A stretch of 64,000 nt of DNA from Nostoc desertorum CM1-VF14 (GTDB lineage Bacteria > Cyanobacteriota > Cyanobacteriia > Cyanobacteriales > Nostocaceae). The stretch is taken from contig JAHHHR010000032.1 of the NCBI GenBank assembly GCA_019359245.1, positions 21,123 to 85,122 on the forward strand. Direction: 5' to 3'. A program made the position numbers and the translations under genes. The notes under the pieces were generated by a model, which was not told where the DNA came from, did no database searches, and saw only the letters and a list, made by a program, of their open reading frames with translations. The first letter of the stretch is position 1. Every line of letters starts with the position of its first letter. Below are positions 52,835 through 60,454 of this stretch, one piece after another.

Positions 52835-54205
52835 ATGGCACTGCCAATTGTTGCAATTATCGGACGCCCAAATGTGGGCAAATCCACCCTGGTTAATCGA
52901 CTCGCCGGGGAACAAACGGCGATTGTCCATGATGAACCGGGAGTGACACGCGATCGCACTTATCTACCAGCTTTCTGGAATGGTCGTGAATTTTTGGTGG
53001 TAGACACTGGTGGTTTAGTTTTTAATGATGATACCGAATTTTTACCACTGATTCGCCAACAGGCAATGACAGCCCTTGCAGAAGCATGTGGCGCTATTTT
53101 TGTTGTAGATGGTCAAACAGGCCCCACATCGGCAGATTTAGAAATCGCCGAATGGATGCGCCAACAAACTGTACCTGTGCTACTAGCTGTAAATAAATGT
53201 GAATCCCCAGAACAAGGCTTAATGCAAGCTGCCGAGTTTTGGGAATTGGGATTGGGCGAACCTTACCCCATCTCCGCGATTCATGGAAGTGGTACAGGAG
53301 AATTACTCGACGAGTTAGTTAACCACATCCCTGCTATTGAAGACATTCCAGACACGAATGAAATCAAAGTAGCAATTGTGGGACGCCCAAATGTGGGTAA
53401 ATCGAGCTTACTCAATTCTTTTGTCGGGGAAGAGAGGGCAATTGTCAGCCCAATTTCCGGTACCACCCGCGATGCTATTGATACCGTAATTGAACGAGAG
53501 GGACAAACCTACCGTTTGATTGACACCGCAGGCATTCGCAAAAAGAAACACATCGAATACGGCACAGAATTTTTTAGTATTAACCGTGCTTTCAAAGCGA
53601 TTCGCCGCGCTGACGTGGTTTTATTAGTAATAGATGCTGTAGATGGAGTTACTGAGCAAGACCAAAAATTAGCTGGGCGGATTATCGAAGAAGGTCGAGC
53701 TTGCATCATCGTCGTTAATAAGTGGGATGCTGTCGAAAAAGACTCTTACACAATCTACGACTACGAAAAAACTCTGCAATCACGGTTACATTTTACTGAA
53801 TGGGCAGAAACAATTTTTGTGAGTGCCTTGTCAGGACAACGGGTAGAAAAGATTCTCGAATTGGTGAAAACTGCGGCAGAATCACACAAACGCCGTGTCA
53901 GTACATCAGTTATTAACGAAGTCTTAACAGACGCTGTGAGTTGGCATTCACCGCCAGCATCTCGTGGTGGGCGTCAGGGCAAGATTTACTATGGTACACA
54001 AGTAAGTAGCCAACCACCAACGATTGCACTATTTGTCAATGATTCTAAACGTTTCAACGACAACTACCGCCGCTACATTGAACGCCAATTCCGGCAACAG
54101 CTAGGATTTAAAGGCACGCCAATTATCTTACTGTGGCGGAGCAAAAAAGTCCGTGATGCCGAAAGTGGTAATGTTAATAGAGCAACTCGCGTCAAAATAA
54201 GTTAG
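52835..54205 (+). CDS. der: Ribosome biogenesis GTPase Der (EngA)
   Basis: 456 residues. Two consecutive G domains, each with all motifs: GRPNVGKST, DTGG and NKCE in the first; GRPNVGKSS, DTAG and NKWD in the second (from about residue 178), then a KH-like domain (about 360-450). Der acts in assembly of the 50S subunit and is essential in most bacteria. The start ATG 52835 has no obvious Shine-Dalgarno sequence. A perfect palindrome repeat follows its stop. Confidence 0.97.
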   Translation: MALPIVAIIGRPNVGKSTLVNRLAGEQTAIVHDEPGVTRDRTYLPAFWNGREFLVVDTGGLVFNDDTEFLPLIRQQAMTALAEACGAIFVVDGQTGPTSADLEIAEWMRQQTVPVLLAVNKCESPEQGLMQAAEFWELGLGEPYPISAIHGSGTGELLDELVNHIPAIEDIPDTNEIKVAIVGRPNVGKSSLLNSFVGEERAIVSPISGTTRDAIDTVIEREGQTYRLIDTAGIRKKKHIEYGTEFFSINRAFKAIRRADVVLLVIDAVDGVTEQDQKLAGRIIEEGRACIIVVNKWDAVEKDSYTIYDYEKTLQSRLHFTEWAETIFVSALSGQRVEKILELVKTAAESHKRRVSTSVINEVLTDAVSWHSPPASRGGRQGKIYYGTQVSSQPPTIALFVNDSKRFNDNYRRYIERQFRQQLGFKGTPIILLWRSKKVRDAESGNVNRATRVKIS

Positions 54206-54207
54206 GA

Positions 54208-54235
54208 GTAGAGACGCGATTAATCGCGTCTCTAC
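54208..54235. repeat. 28-bp perfect palindrome
   Basis: GTAGAGACGCGATT is followed at once by its exact reverse complement AATCGCGTCTCTAC. It belongs to the GTAGAGACG dispersed repeats of Nostoc and starts 3 bases after the der stop codon. Confidence 0.9.
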
Positions 54236-54335
54236 AGGAGTTATGAGTTAAAGCCAAAATTGCTATTTTTAAGCCTATGTCAACATAATAGGTTAACCCA
54301 AAAGTCAAAACTCCTTCCTAACTCCTAACTTTCAA

Positions 54336-55253
54336 ATGGATTTATTGCGATCGCTGCCACTTGGACTTTATTTAGAACAACCCCAAACTTGGCTGCATAA
54401 AATCGACCCAAGAGTCAAGTTCGCCTGGTTGATGAGCTTTTTAACAAGCTATGTTTTGGCTAACAACTTTTGGCGGGTGCTGCTGGTAGTAATATTGATT
54501 CTTGCCACCTTGATTGCTAGGATTCCCCGCCGAGTATGGCAGCAGCAAATGGGTTGGCTGTTAATACTATCGTTTTTTGTCTTAGCGATCGGAGCCATCA
54601 GTCCTGATGCAATGGGTGTAGATTATCAGCCACGCCTCCCAGCTAATGAACAAATATTAACCCAGCAAGCATTCTCTAAAAATATTGTTCAAGAGCCAGC
54701 AAGTAATAGCAAATACAGCTATGTGCTATTTCACAAAGGCCCAGTTAAAGTAACTCGCCGCTCCTTGGATTTGGCTGTACGTCTGAGTACAATTATATTT
54801 ACCGTAATTTACAGCACCAACCTGTATCTGCTGACAACTGCACCAGAAGAAATCACATCTGGCATAGAAAGCCTAATGCAACCCCTGCGACGCTTCAAGT
54901 GGCCTGTCACCGAAATTGCTTTAACTTTAACCTTATCCTTGCGCTTTATTCCCTTAGTTTTAGAAGAAGTGCAAAACTTATTTCGCTCTGTGATGACAAG
55001 AGCAATAAATTGGAAAAAGCTGGGATTAAAAGGAGGGTTCAAGGTTTGGATGACAGTTGCAGAGAGACTTTTGGAAAATCTGCTCTTACGAGCCGATCAA
55101 ATGGCAAATGCAATGATGGTGCGGGGTTTTACCAGTCCCAACGAGCATCGAGTGCAGTGGCATGACTTACGATTCAAAGGGCGTGACTGGCTTGCTATTG
55201 CTAGTTTAATTTTATTCTGGGGAATACGCATAGCTATAGGAACTCAGGTCTAA
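54336..55253 (+). CDS. Energy-coupling factor transporter T component
   Basis: 305 residues. EcfT/CbiQ family membrane protein: PQTWLHKIDPRVKFAWLMSF near the start, about five to six helices, and the cytoplasmic coupling helices with an AMMVRGF-type motif near residue 263 (the Ala-x-x-x-Arg-Gly signature). It links an ATPase pair to a vitamin- or metal-binding S component. No ATPase or S gene is adjacent. A long cytoplasmic insert (about 100-140) separates the first helices from the rest. ATG 54336. Confidence 0.88.
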   Translation: MDLLRSLPLGLYLEQPQTWLHKIDPRVKFAWLMSFLTSYVLANNFWRVLLVVILILATLIARIPRRVWQQQMGWLLILSFFVLAIGAISPDAMGVDYQPRLPANEQILTQQAFSKNIVQEPASNSKYSYVLFHKGPVKVTRRSLDLAVRLSTIIFTVIYSTNLYLLTTAPEEITSGIESLMQPLRRFKWPVTEIALTLTLSLRFIPLVLEEVQNLFRSVMTRAINWKKLGLKGGFKVWMTVAERLLENLLLRADQMANAMMVRGFTSPNEHRVQWHDLRFKGRDWLAIASLILFWGIRIAIGTQV

Positions 55254-55370
55254 TTTTGCACCGAAAAAATGGTAAGAGGTAATTATATTTTGTCATTGGT
55301 AAGTAGTTGTAGTTATTTCTACTCACTGCTGAAAATTGTTAACTAACTATTGACAACGCTTTTAAACAGT

Positions 55371-56864
55371 ATGATCAAGGCTTGGTATTGGCGATCGCTA
55401 CCCTTAGAAAAGCGCACAGGTTCGGAAGTTTTTGCTGCTCTTTTTCGCCCCACCTCCGCACCGGGAATTGCTACCCTACTGGAAAGTCCCTACCCAACGC
55501 CAATCGATCATCCCCAACTCAGTCGATATTCTATCTGTGCAGGCGCTCCTCGTATAGTCGATGGCATCGCCCAAATGTGGACACCAGAAGTAGGAGAGGT
55601 TTTTCCCTTTCTAGAAAAATTGTTATACCAAGATGAGAAGGATCAGGTAGCATTTTCTTCCTCTGCTTCCTCTGCTCCCCCACCTCCCCACCTTCCCTTC
55701 ACCGGCGGTTGGTTAGGTTGGCTAGGCTATGATGTGGCATGGGAAATTGAACAGCTACCTCGTCATAAAATTGATCCCCTGCCATTTCCCGTAGCTTTTT
55801 GGTATGAACCAAATTGTTTTGCTGTTTTGGATCACGCGCAACAAACTCTTTGGCTAGCCGCCAGTGATGCAAATGGACTCGATGAGTTACAGGAGAAGTT
55901 AGTAAAGAAAGACGCGGGGACTGTTCCCCGCGTCCCTGTGTCTTCTTCGCTTCCTCTCTTTTTGACATCGCAAGCAGATTATGAAACAGCAGTAAACCAG
56001 GCGAAAAAATATATTCAAGCTGGAGATATCTTTCAGGCAAATCTTTCATTGCGATTTCAAGCGTCCACATCCGCTTCTGGTTGGGAAATCTATCAAGCTT
56101 TGCAAAAAATCAATCCTTCTCCTTTTGCCAGCTATTGGCAAACACCTTGGGGGGAAGTGAGCAGTTGTTCGCCAGAACGGTTAGTAATGTTACAAAATCG
56201 ACAAGCCGAAACCAGACCGATCGCTGGGACGCGATCGCGCGGTGTCACTCCAGAACAAGATATGCAACTGGCACAAGATTTACTCAGCAATACCAAAGAA
56301 CGTGCAGAACACATCATGCTGGTGGACTTGGAACGTAATGATTTAGGGCGAGTTTGTGAATGGGGAACGGTTACTGTTGACGAATTGCTGACAATTGAGC
56401 GCTATAGCCATGTGATGCATCTTGTCAGCAACATCAAAGGTACTTTAAAAGGCGAATGCCTACGGCACGGCGAAGCCGAACGCACCACCATTGATTTGAT
56501 CCGCGCCACGTTTCCAGGTGGCACAATCACAGGTTGTCCCAAAGTCCGTTGCATGGAAATTATTGAAGAATTAGAACCCGTGCGGCGCAGCTTGTTCTAC
56601 GGTTCTTGTGGCTATTTAGATTGGCGTGGTCATTTAGATTTAAATATCTTAATCCGCACCCTGCTACTAGCTCCCGTGTCTCAAGAAGCAGGGGGAGCAG
56701 GGGAAGTAAATTCCTTCTCATCTCCCCACTCAGCGCTCAACACCGTCTGGGGACAAGTTGGCGCAGGAATTGTTGCAGACAGCGATCCTGAGAAAGAATG
56801 GTATGAATCTCTGCACAAAGCCCAGGCACAACTGGAAGCCCTGAAAATGCTAAATCATCAATAG
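55371..56864 (+). CDS. Anthranilate/aminodeoxychorismate synthase component I
   Basis: 497 residues from ATG 55371. Chorismate-binding enzyme: FTGGWLGWLGYDVAWEIE in the N-terminal half, and the C-terminal core with PIAGTRSRG, RAEHIMLVDLERNDLGRVC and FPGGTITGCPKVRCMEIIEELE. The PIAGT sequence has Ala where E. coli PabB has the Lys of PIKGT, so TrpE versus PabB cannot be settled; cyanobacterial orthologues are usually called PabB. Three repeat-derived inserts are translated in frame (55656-55699, 55911-55962 and 56680-56742). A glutaminase partner is not adjacent. Confidence 0.88.
   Translation: MIKAWYWRSLPLEKRTGSEVFAALFRPTSAPGIATLLESPYPTPIDHPQLSRYSICAGAPRIVDGIAQMWTPEVGEVFPFLEKLLYQDEKDQVAFSSSASSAPPPPHLPFTGGWLGWLGYDVAWEIEQLPRHKIDPLPFPVAFWYEPNCFAVLDHAQQTLWLAASDANGLDELQEKLVKKDAGTVPRVPVSSSLPLFLTSQADYETAVNQAKKYIQAGDIFQANLSLRFQASTSASGWEIYQALQKINPSPFASYWQTPWGEVSSCSPERLVMLQNRQAETRPIAGTRSRGVTPEQDMQLAQDLLSNTKERAEHIMLVDLERNDLGRVCEWGTVTVDELLTIERYSHVMHLVSNIKGTLKGECLRHGEAERTTIDLIRATFPGGTITGCPKVRCMEIIEELEPVRRSLFYGSCGYLDWRGHLDLNILIRTLLLAPVSQEAGGAGEVNSFSSPHSALNTVWGQVGAGIVADSDPEKEWYESLHKAQAQLEALKMLNHQ
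55656..55699 (+). repeat. In-frame CT-rich insert in the synthase gene
   Basis: CTTCCTCTGCTTCCTCTGCT and following CCCC-rich bases are read as SSSASSAPPPP-type sequence. This is the complementary orientation of the GCAGGGG repeats. Confidence 0.6.
55911..55962 (+). repeat. In-frame palindrome in the synthase gene
   Basis: GACGCGGGGA, then CTGT, then TCCCCGCGTC is a 10-bp perfect inverted repeat translated as DAGTVPRV; CT-rich bases follow to about 55962. It resembles dispersed palindromes that normally lie between Nostoc genes. Confidence 0.65.
56680..56742 (+). repeat. In-frame purine-rich insert in the synthase gene
   Basis: Contains GCAGGGGGAGCAGGGG, identical over 16 bases to the insert in the exporter gene at about 8765, and translated as EAGGAGE. 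Similar TTCTCATCTC sequence follows in both places, so more than the purine core is shared. Confidence 0.65.
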
Positions 56865-57457
56865 GGAAACGGAATAGGGAATAGGTTATTAGTTATTCTT
56901 TCTCCCCCTGCTCCCTCATCTCTCCACTCCCCACTCCCAATTTTGTGCCATTCAGCCACAGTTGTGGCAGTATAGAAAGAAGTTGAAAAGTTAGCTGTTG
57001 CCGTTGGGAATTTCAAAGGGTGTTTTCCCTTGCCACGCTAAACTTTCAATAAGAGGGTCAGGACTGTTTTATGCCTTGTGCCGCCAGGTTGGTGTATTTG
57101 AGTCACCAAAGCATACGGTGAAATCTATCGGCAAGCCTCTACTCTTCGAGTCTACGCTTCACGTTTCATGTTGTACCATTGCGCTTCACTACCACTAGTA
57201 CAGGTCGGCGGAAATCAACTTACTATTAAATTAGAACCAGAAAGCGCAAAATTAAAACCTTTTGACTTTTGACTTTTGACTTCCGCCTTGCGGTACTAGC
57301 TTCATCTGCCTATTAGAAACTAGATCAAGGTCTTCGTAACCGCAGTTTTGCATTTTAAGCAAATATTCTGGCGAATGTTGGTATTATCGTCTGAATGTTT
57401 GGAATTCACTGCGAAAAGATATACATACTCCCACCTTGACTACACCTTGACTCTTAA
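56865..57457. other. Intergenic stretch before pipX
   Basis: Starts with CT-rich repeats (TCTCCCCCTGCTCCCTC, near 56900-56940). The rest has short repeats such as TTTTGACTTTTGACTTTTGAC-like units near 57258. A 66-codon frame around 56998 lacks coding character. No RNA gene is recognised. Confidence 0.45.
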
Positions 57458-57736
57458 ATGAATCCAGAAAACGCAGAAACTTACATAAACCATCCAACTT
57501 GGGGTTTACTCTACAAAATCTGTATGGTTGATGAGAACCAGGATTTGTTCACCACACTTTATGCCCAGCGCCTGTTTTTTTTGGTAGCGAATGACGTTAA
57601 AGGTGTTAAATTCCAGTCTCTAGGACGTACTGAGGCTAGAATGATGTTGGAAAATCGCTTACGTACCCTGCGGCGCAGTGGACATTCTCAGGAGTACGAT
57701 CAGCTTCAGAGTGTTTTCCAACGCACCTTCCAATGA
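57458..57736 (+). CDS. pipX: PipX, coactivator of NtcA and PII partner
   Basis: 92 residues. Tudor-like domain (about 1-50: INHPTWGLLYKICMV, LFTTLYAQRLFFLV) followed by two C-terminal helices (TEARMMLENRLRTLRRSG). PipX binds PII when 2-oxoglutarate is low and NtcA when it is high, boosting nitrogen-starvation genes. The stop overlaps the next gene's ATG (ATGA at 57733-57736), so pipX and pipY are translationally coupled, the arrangement known from Synechococcus. Relevant to the hetR and sepF NtcA-type boxes in this window. Confidence 0.96.
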   Translation: MNPENAETYINHPTWGLLYKICMVDENQDLFTTLYAQRLFFLVANDVKGVKFQSLGRTEARMMLENRLRTLRRSGHSQEYDQLQSVFQRTFQ

Positions 57737-58401
57737 ATAGTTCGATTTCCGAACGTATTGTTACCATTCGCTCCTCACTGCCAACTTCAGTCCGATTGAT
57801 TGCTGTTAGCAAGCAAGCTTCTGCCCAGGCCATTCGGTCTGCCTACGCCGCAGGAATTCGTGATTTTGGGGAGAGTCGCATCCAAGAAGCCGCCAGTAAA
57901 CAAGCCGAGTTGCAAGACTTACCGGATATTACCTGGCACTTTATTGGACATTTGCAAAGCAATAAAGCCAAAAAAGCCATTGAACAATTCCATTGGATTC
58001 ACTCTGTGGATAATTTGAAGCTGGCACAGCGCTTAGATCAATTGGCGCAACAGCTAGGAGTAAGTCCCCAGGTTTGCTTGCAAGTGAAAATTCTCCCCGA
58101 TCCCAACAAGTCTGGTTGGAGTGTGCCAGAACTTTTGGCTGATTTACCCACACTCGATCAATACAAAAATTTACAAATTCAAGGTTTGATGACAATTCCG
58201 CCTTCAGGATTAAATGATCCGGAAATTCTAAATGTGTTTAATCTCAATCGTGAACTGGCAAAAGAAATCCAGCAGCAAAACTGGTCGCACATTAAAATGC
58301 AGCACTTGTCTATGGGTATGTCAGGCGACTACGAACTGGCAGTGCAAGCAGGCGCAACGATGGTACGATTAGGAACAATTTTGTTTGGCGATCGCTCTTA
58401 G
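57733..58401 (+). CDS. pipY: PipY, YggS/PLPBP family pyridoxal-phosphate homeostasis protein
   Basis: 222 residues, alanine-racemase-like barrel. Seen: the PLP lysine in LIAVSKQASAQAI, FGESRIQEA, WHFIGHLQSNKAK, and the phosphate-binding end MGMSGDYELAVQAGATMVRLGTILFG. It binds PLP but is not known to catalyse a reaction; it buffers PLP and amino-acid balance. Overlaps pipX by four bases. Called yggS in other bacteria. Confidence 0.95.
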   Translation: MNSSISERIVTIRSSLPTSVRLIAVSKQASAQAIRSAYAAGIRDFGESRIQEAASKQAELQDLPDITWHFIGHLQSNKAKKAIEQFHWIHSVDNLKLAQRLDQLAQQLGVSPQVCLQVKILPDPNKSGWSVPELLADLPTLDQYKNLQIQGLMTIPPSGLNDPEILNVFNLNRELAKEIQQQNWSHIKMQHLSMGMSGDYELAVQAGATMVRLGTILFGDRS

Positions 58402-58785
58402 CCTGTTGTTCATCAACTTTGTAGGTCAGTATTAATACAGATCAGGATTTGATGACAACAATTTTGTAACAGACTGGTGCAATTGGAAACAAAGGATATA
58501 GTATTGACAAGAGCAATCGTCAAGGAAAAATGGGGTAAAAGGAGCTTTCCTTCGGACAAACCTTAGGATATAATCTTGACTCATTATTAGGTTTAGGCGA
58601 TGCACAGAACTTTTTAAGAAGTGCCAGTTCATCGCCAAAACCAGTAGTATGGGTTACAAATAGCAAGAGGCTTGCTGAAGTATCCACCGATGTAAGTTAG
58701 TTTACCTAAGTAGGCATCGCTCCTATATCTATTTATCCTAAGCCAAGTCAATGCTGGCTATTCGCACCAGGAGAGTACACACACA
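58402..58785. other. Intergenic region upstream of sepF
   Basis: No gene; a minus-strand frame here is not convincing. It contains a GTA-N8-TAC box at 58644-58657. Confidence 0.45.
58644..58657 (+). promoter_or_regulatory. NtcA-type box upstream of sepF
   Basis: GTAGTATGGGTTAC fits GTA-N8-TAC exactly, 128 bases before the sepF start. No good TANNNT lies at the usual 20-24 bases downstream (the nearest is TATCCA), so it is weaker than the hetR site and may be chance. Confidence 0.25.
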
Positions 58786-59388
58786 ATGAACAATATATTT
58801 TCCAAACTCAGAGACTTTGTGGGTCTAAACGAGCAAGTGGAATACGAATATTACGAAGAAGAACCAGAAAGAGATAATAATTACCAAAACCTGTATCAGC
58901 AAGAAAATCCCCAGCCACCTGCACCACAGGAGAGCGCAACCGCTCAAAATCGACGCTGGCGGGAACCAGTGCCTACAATGGGAGATGAGATAGCAGCAGG
59001 TTCAAAGCCAATGGGGAATGTGATTGGTATGCCAGGAGCAATTAACGGAATTTCGGAAGTTTTAGTCCTCGAACCACGCACTTTTGAAGAAATGCCCCAG
59101 GCAATTCAAGCGTTGCGAGAACGCAAGTCAGTAGTATTAAATCTGACAATCATGGACCCAGATCAAGCTCAACGAGCAGTAGATTTTGTTGCAGGTGGTA
59201 CTTACGCACTAGATGGACATCAAGAGCGCATCGGTGAAAGCATATTCTTGTTTACACCAAGCTGTGTCCAAGTTAGTACTCAAGGTGGTGTTCTTCATGA
59301 AGTACCACAACCACCAGCACGTCCCTCTCGTCCTACAGGTTCTCCAAATCAAAACTGGGGCAACGAAACTAATCGGATGGCACAATAA
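58786..59388 (+). CDS. sepF: Cell division protein SepF
   Basis: 200 residues. The N-terminal amphipathic membrane anchor (MNNIFSKLRDFVGL) is followed by a disordered acidic/Gln/Pro linker (about 20-80) and the SepF core with LVLEPRTFEEMPQAIQALRERKSVVLN, then MDPDQAQRAVDFVAGGTYALDG and FLFTPSCVQV. SepF tethers FtsZ to the membrane and in cyanobacteria (Cdv2) is needed for division because FtsA is lacking. It sits between pipY and proC, the usual cyanobacterial order. Confidence 0.95.
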   Translation: MNNIFSKLRDFVGLNEQVEYEYYEEEPERDNNYQNLYQQENPQPPAPQESATAQNRRWREPVPTMGDEIAAGSKPMGNVIGMPGAINGISEVLVLEPRTFEEMPQAIQALRERKSVVLNLTIMDPDQAQRAVDFVAGGTYALDGHQERIGESIFLFTPSCVQVSTQGGVLHEVPQPPARPSRPTGSPNQNWGNETNRMAQ

Positions 59389-59394
59389 AGTTAA

Positions 59395-59493
59395 ATTAGT
59401 TGTTAGTCCTTTGTCCTTTGTCATTTGTCCTGAGTCTTGATATATAGTGACAAATGACTAATGACAAACGACGAGTGACTAATGACTAATTAG
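59395..59493. repeat. Short repeats (TTTGTCC, ACTAATG)
   Basis: GTCCTTTGTCCTTTGTCATTTGTCC is followed by its imperfect complement (GACAAATGACTAATGAC and so on), which can form a long irregular hairpin between sepF and proC. Confidence 0.75.
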
Positions 59494-59495
59494 CA

Positions 59496-60314
59496 ATGAC
59501 TATAAAATTTGGCTTAATTGGTGGTGGGGTAATGGGAGAAGCACTCTTATCCCGCCTTATAGCGCGTGGAATTTATCAATCATCAGAAGTCATAGTTAGC
59601 GAACCGCTACCTTCACGCCTAGATTTTTTAAAACAGCAATACGATGTTGCTGTAACGACAGATAATAGCGAGGTTTTCACGCAGGTAAAAGAAGTTGTCT
59701 TTTTGGCAATAAAACCGCAGGTGTTTAGTGCGATCGCTCAAGAATTAGCAGATATTGATATTATTAATAAAGAACACTCACCCCTGATCATTTCCATCTT
59801 GGCGGGTGTGCCTTTAAGCCAGCTAGAAGCTGCATTTGTGCAATTGCCAGTTATAAGAGCAATGCCCAACACTCCAGCAACGGTGGGAGCGGGAGTTACA
59901 GCGATTTGTTTAGGTGCATACACCAGCCCCAAGCACCACCAAATAGCACAGCAAATTTTTTCTGCTGTGGGAGAAGTAGTGGAAGTGTCAGAAGCGCTGA
60001 TGGATGCAGTAACAGGGCTATCTGGTAGCGGCCCCGCTTACGTGGCGCTCTTGGTAGAAGCACTTGCTGATGGCGGGGTATCCGCAGGTTTACCTAGAGC
60101 AATTGCCAATCAATTAGCTTTACAAACCGTACTAGGAACAGCAAAATTGTTACATGAAACCAAAATGCACCCAGCAGAACTCAAAGATCGGGTTACCAGT
60201 CCCGGAGGTACAACCATTGCGGGGATTGCCAAGTTAGAACAGGCAGGATTTCGTTCAGCTTTAATTGAAGCAGTAAAAGCTGCCGCAGAGCGATCGCAAG
60301 AACTGGGAAAATAA
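59496..60314 (+). CDS. proC: Pyrroline-5-carboxylate reductase
   Basis: 272 residues. Last step of proline synthesis, NAD(P)H dependent. The Rossmann motif FGLIGGGVMGEALL starts at residue 4; AIKPQVF, PVIRAMPNTPATVGAG, and the C-terminal signature LSGSGPAYVALLVEALADGGVSAGLPR with DRVTSPGGTTIAGI are standard. Length normal. Follows sepF after a repeat-filled 107-base spacer. Confidence 0.96.
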   Translation: MTIKFGLIGGGVMGEALLSRLIARGIYQSSEVIVSEPLPSRLDFLKQQYDVAVTTDNSEVFTQVKEVVFLAIKPQVFSAIAQELADIDIINKEHSPLIISILAGVPLSQLEAAFVQLPVIRAMPNTPATVGAGVTAICLGAYTSPKHHQIAQQIFSAVGEVVEVSEALMDAVTGLSGSGPAYVALLVEALADGGVSAGLPRAIANQLALQTVLGTAKLLHETKMHPAELKDRVTSPGGTTIAGIAKLEQAGFRSALIEAVKAAAERSQELGK

Positions 60315-60319
60315 GAGAC

Positions 60320-60415
60320 TAGGGAATAGGACATGGGGCATAGCGCATAGCGCATGGGGTAATGAACACTAAGTAAGAGTTTTTCAATGCCCAATGCCTA
60401 ATGCCCAATGCCCAA
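60320..60415. repeat. Short tandem repeats (GGGGCAT / CCCAATG)
   Basis: GGACATGGGGCATAGCGCAT and later CCCAATGCCTAATGCCCA, same family as at 7166 and 17199, lie between proC and the helicase gene. Confidence 0.8.
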
Positions 60416-60454
60416 CGTTAGTATAGTAAACAATCTGGTTGCAAATGTGATTGA

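Noticed and set aside
56998..57198. Possible small gene before pipX
   Set aside because: The composition resembles translated repeat DNA and there is no ribosome site or family pattern.
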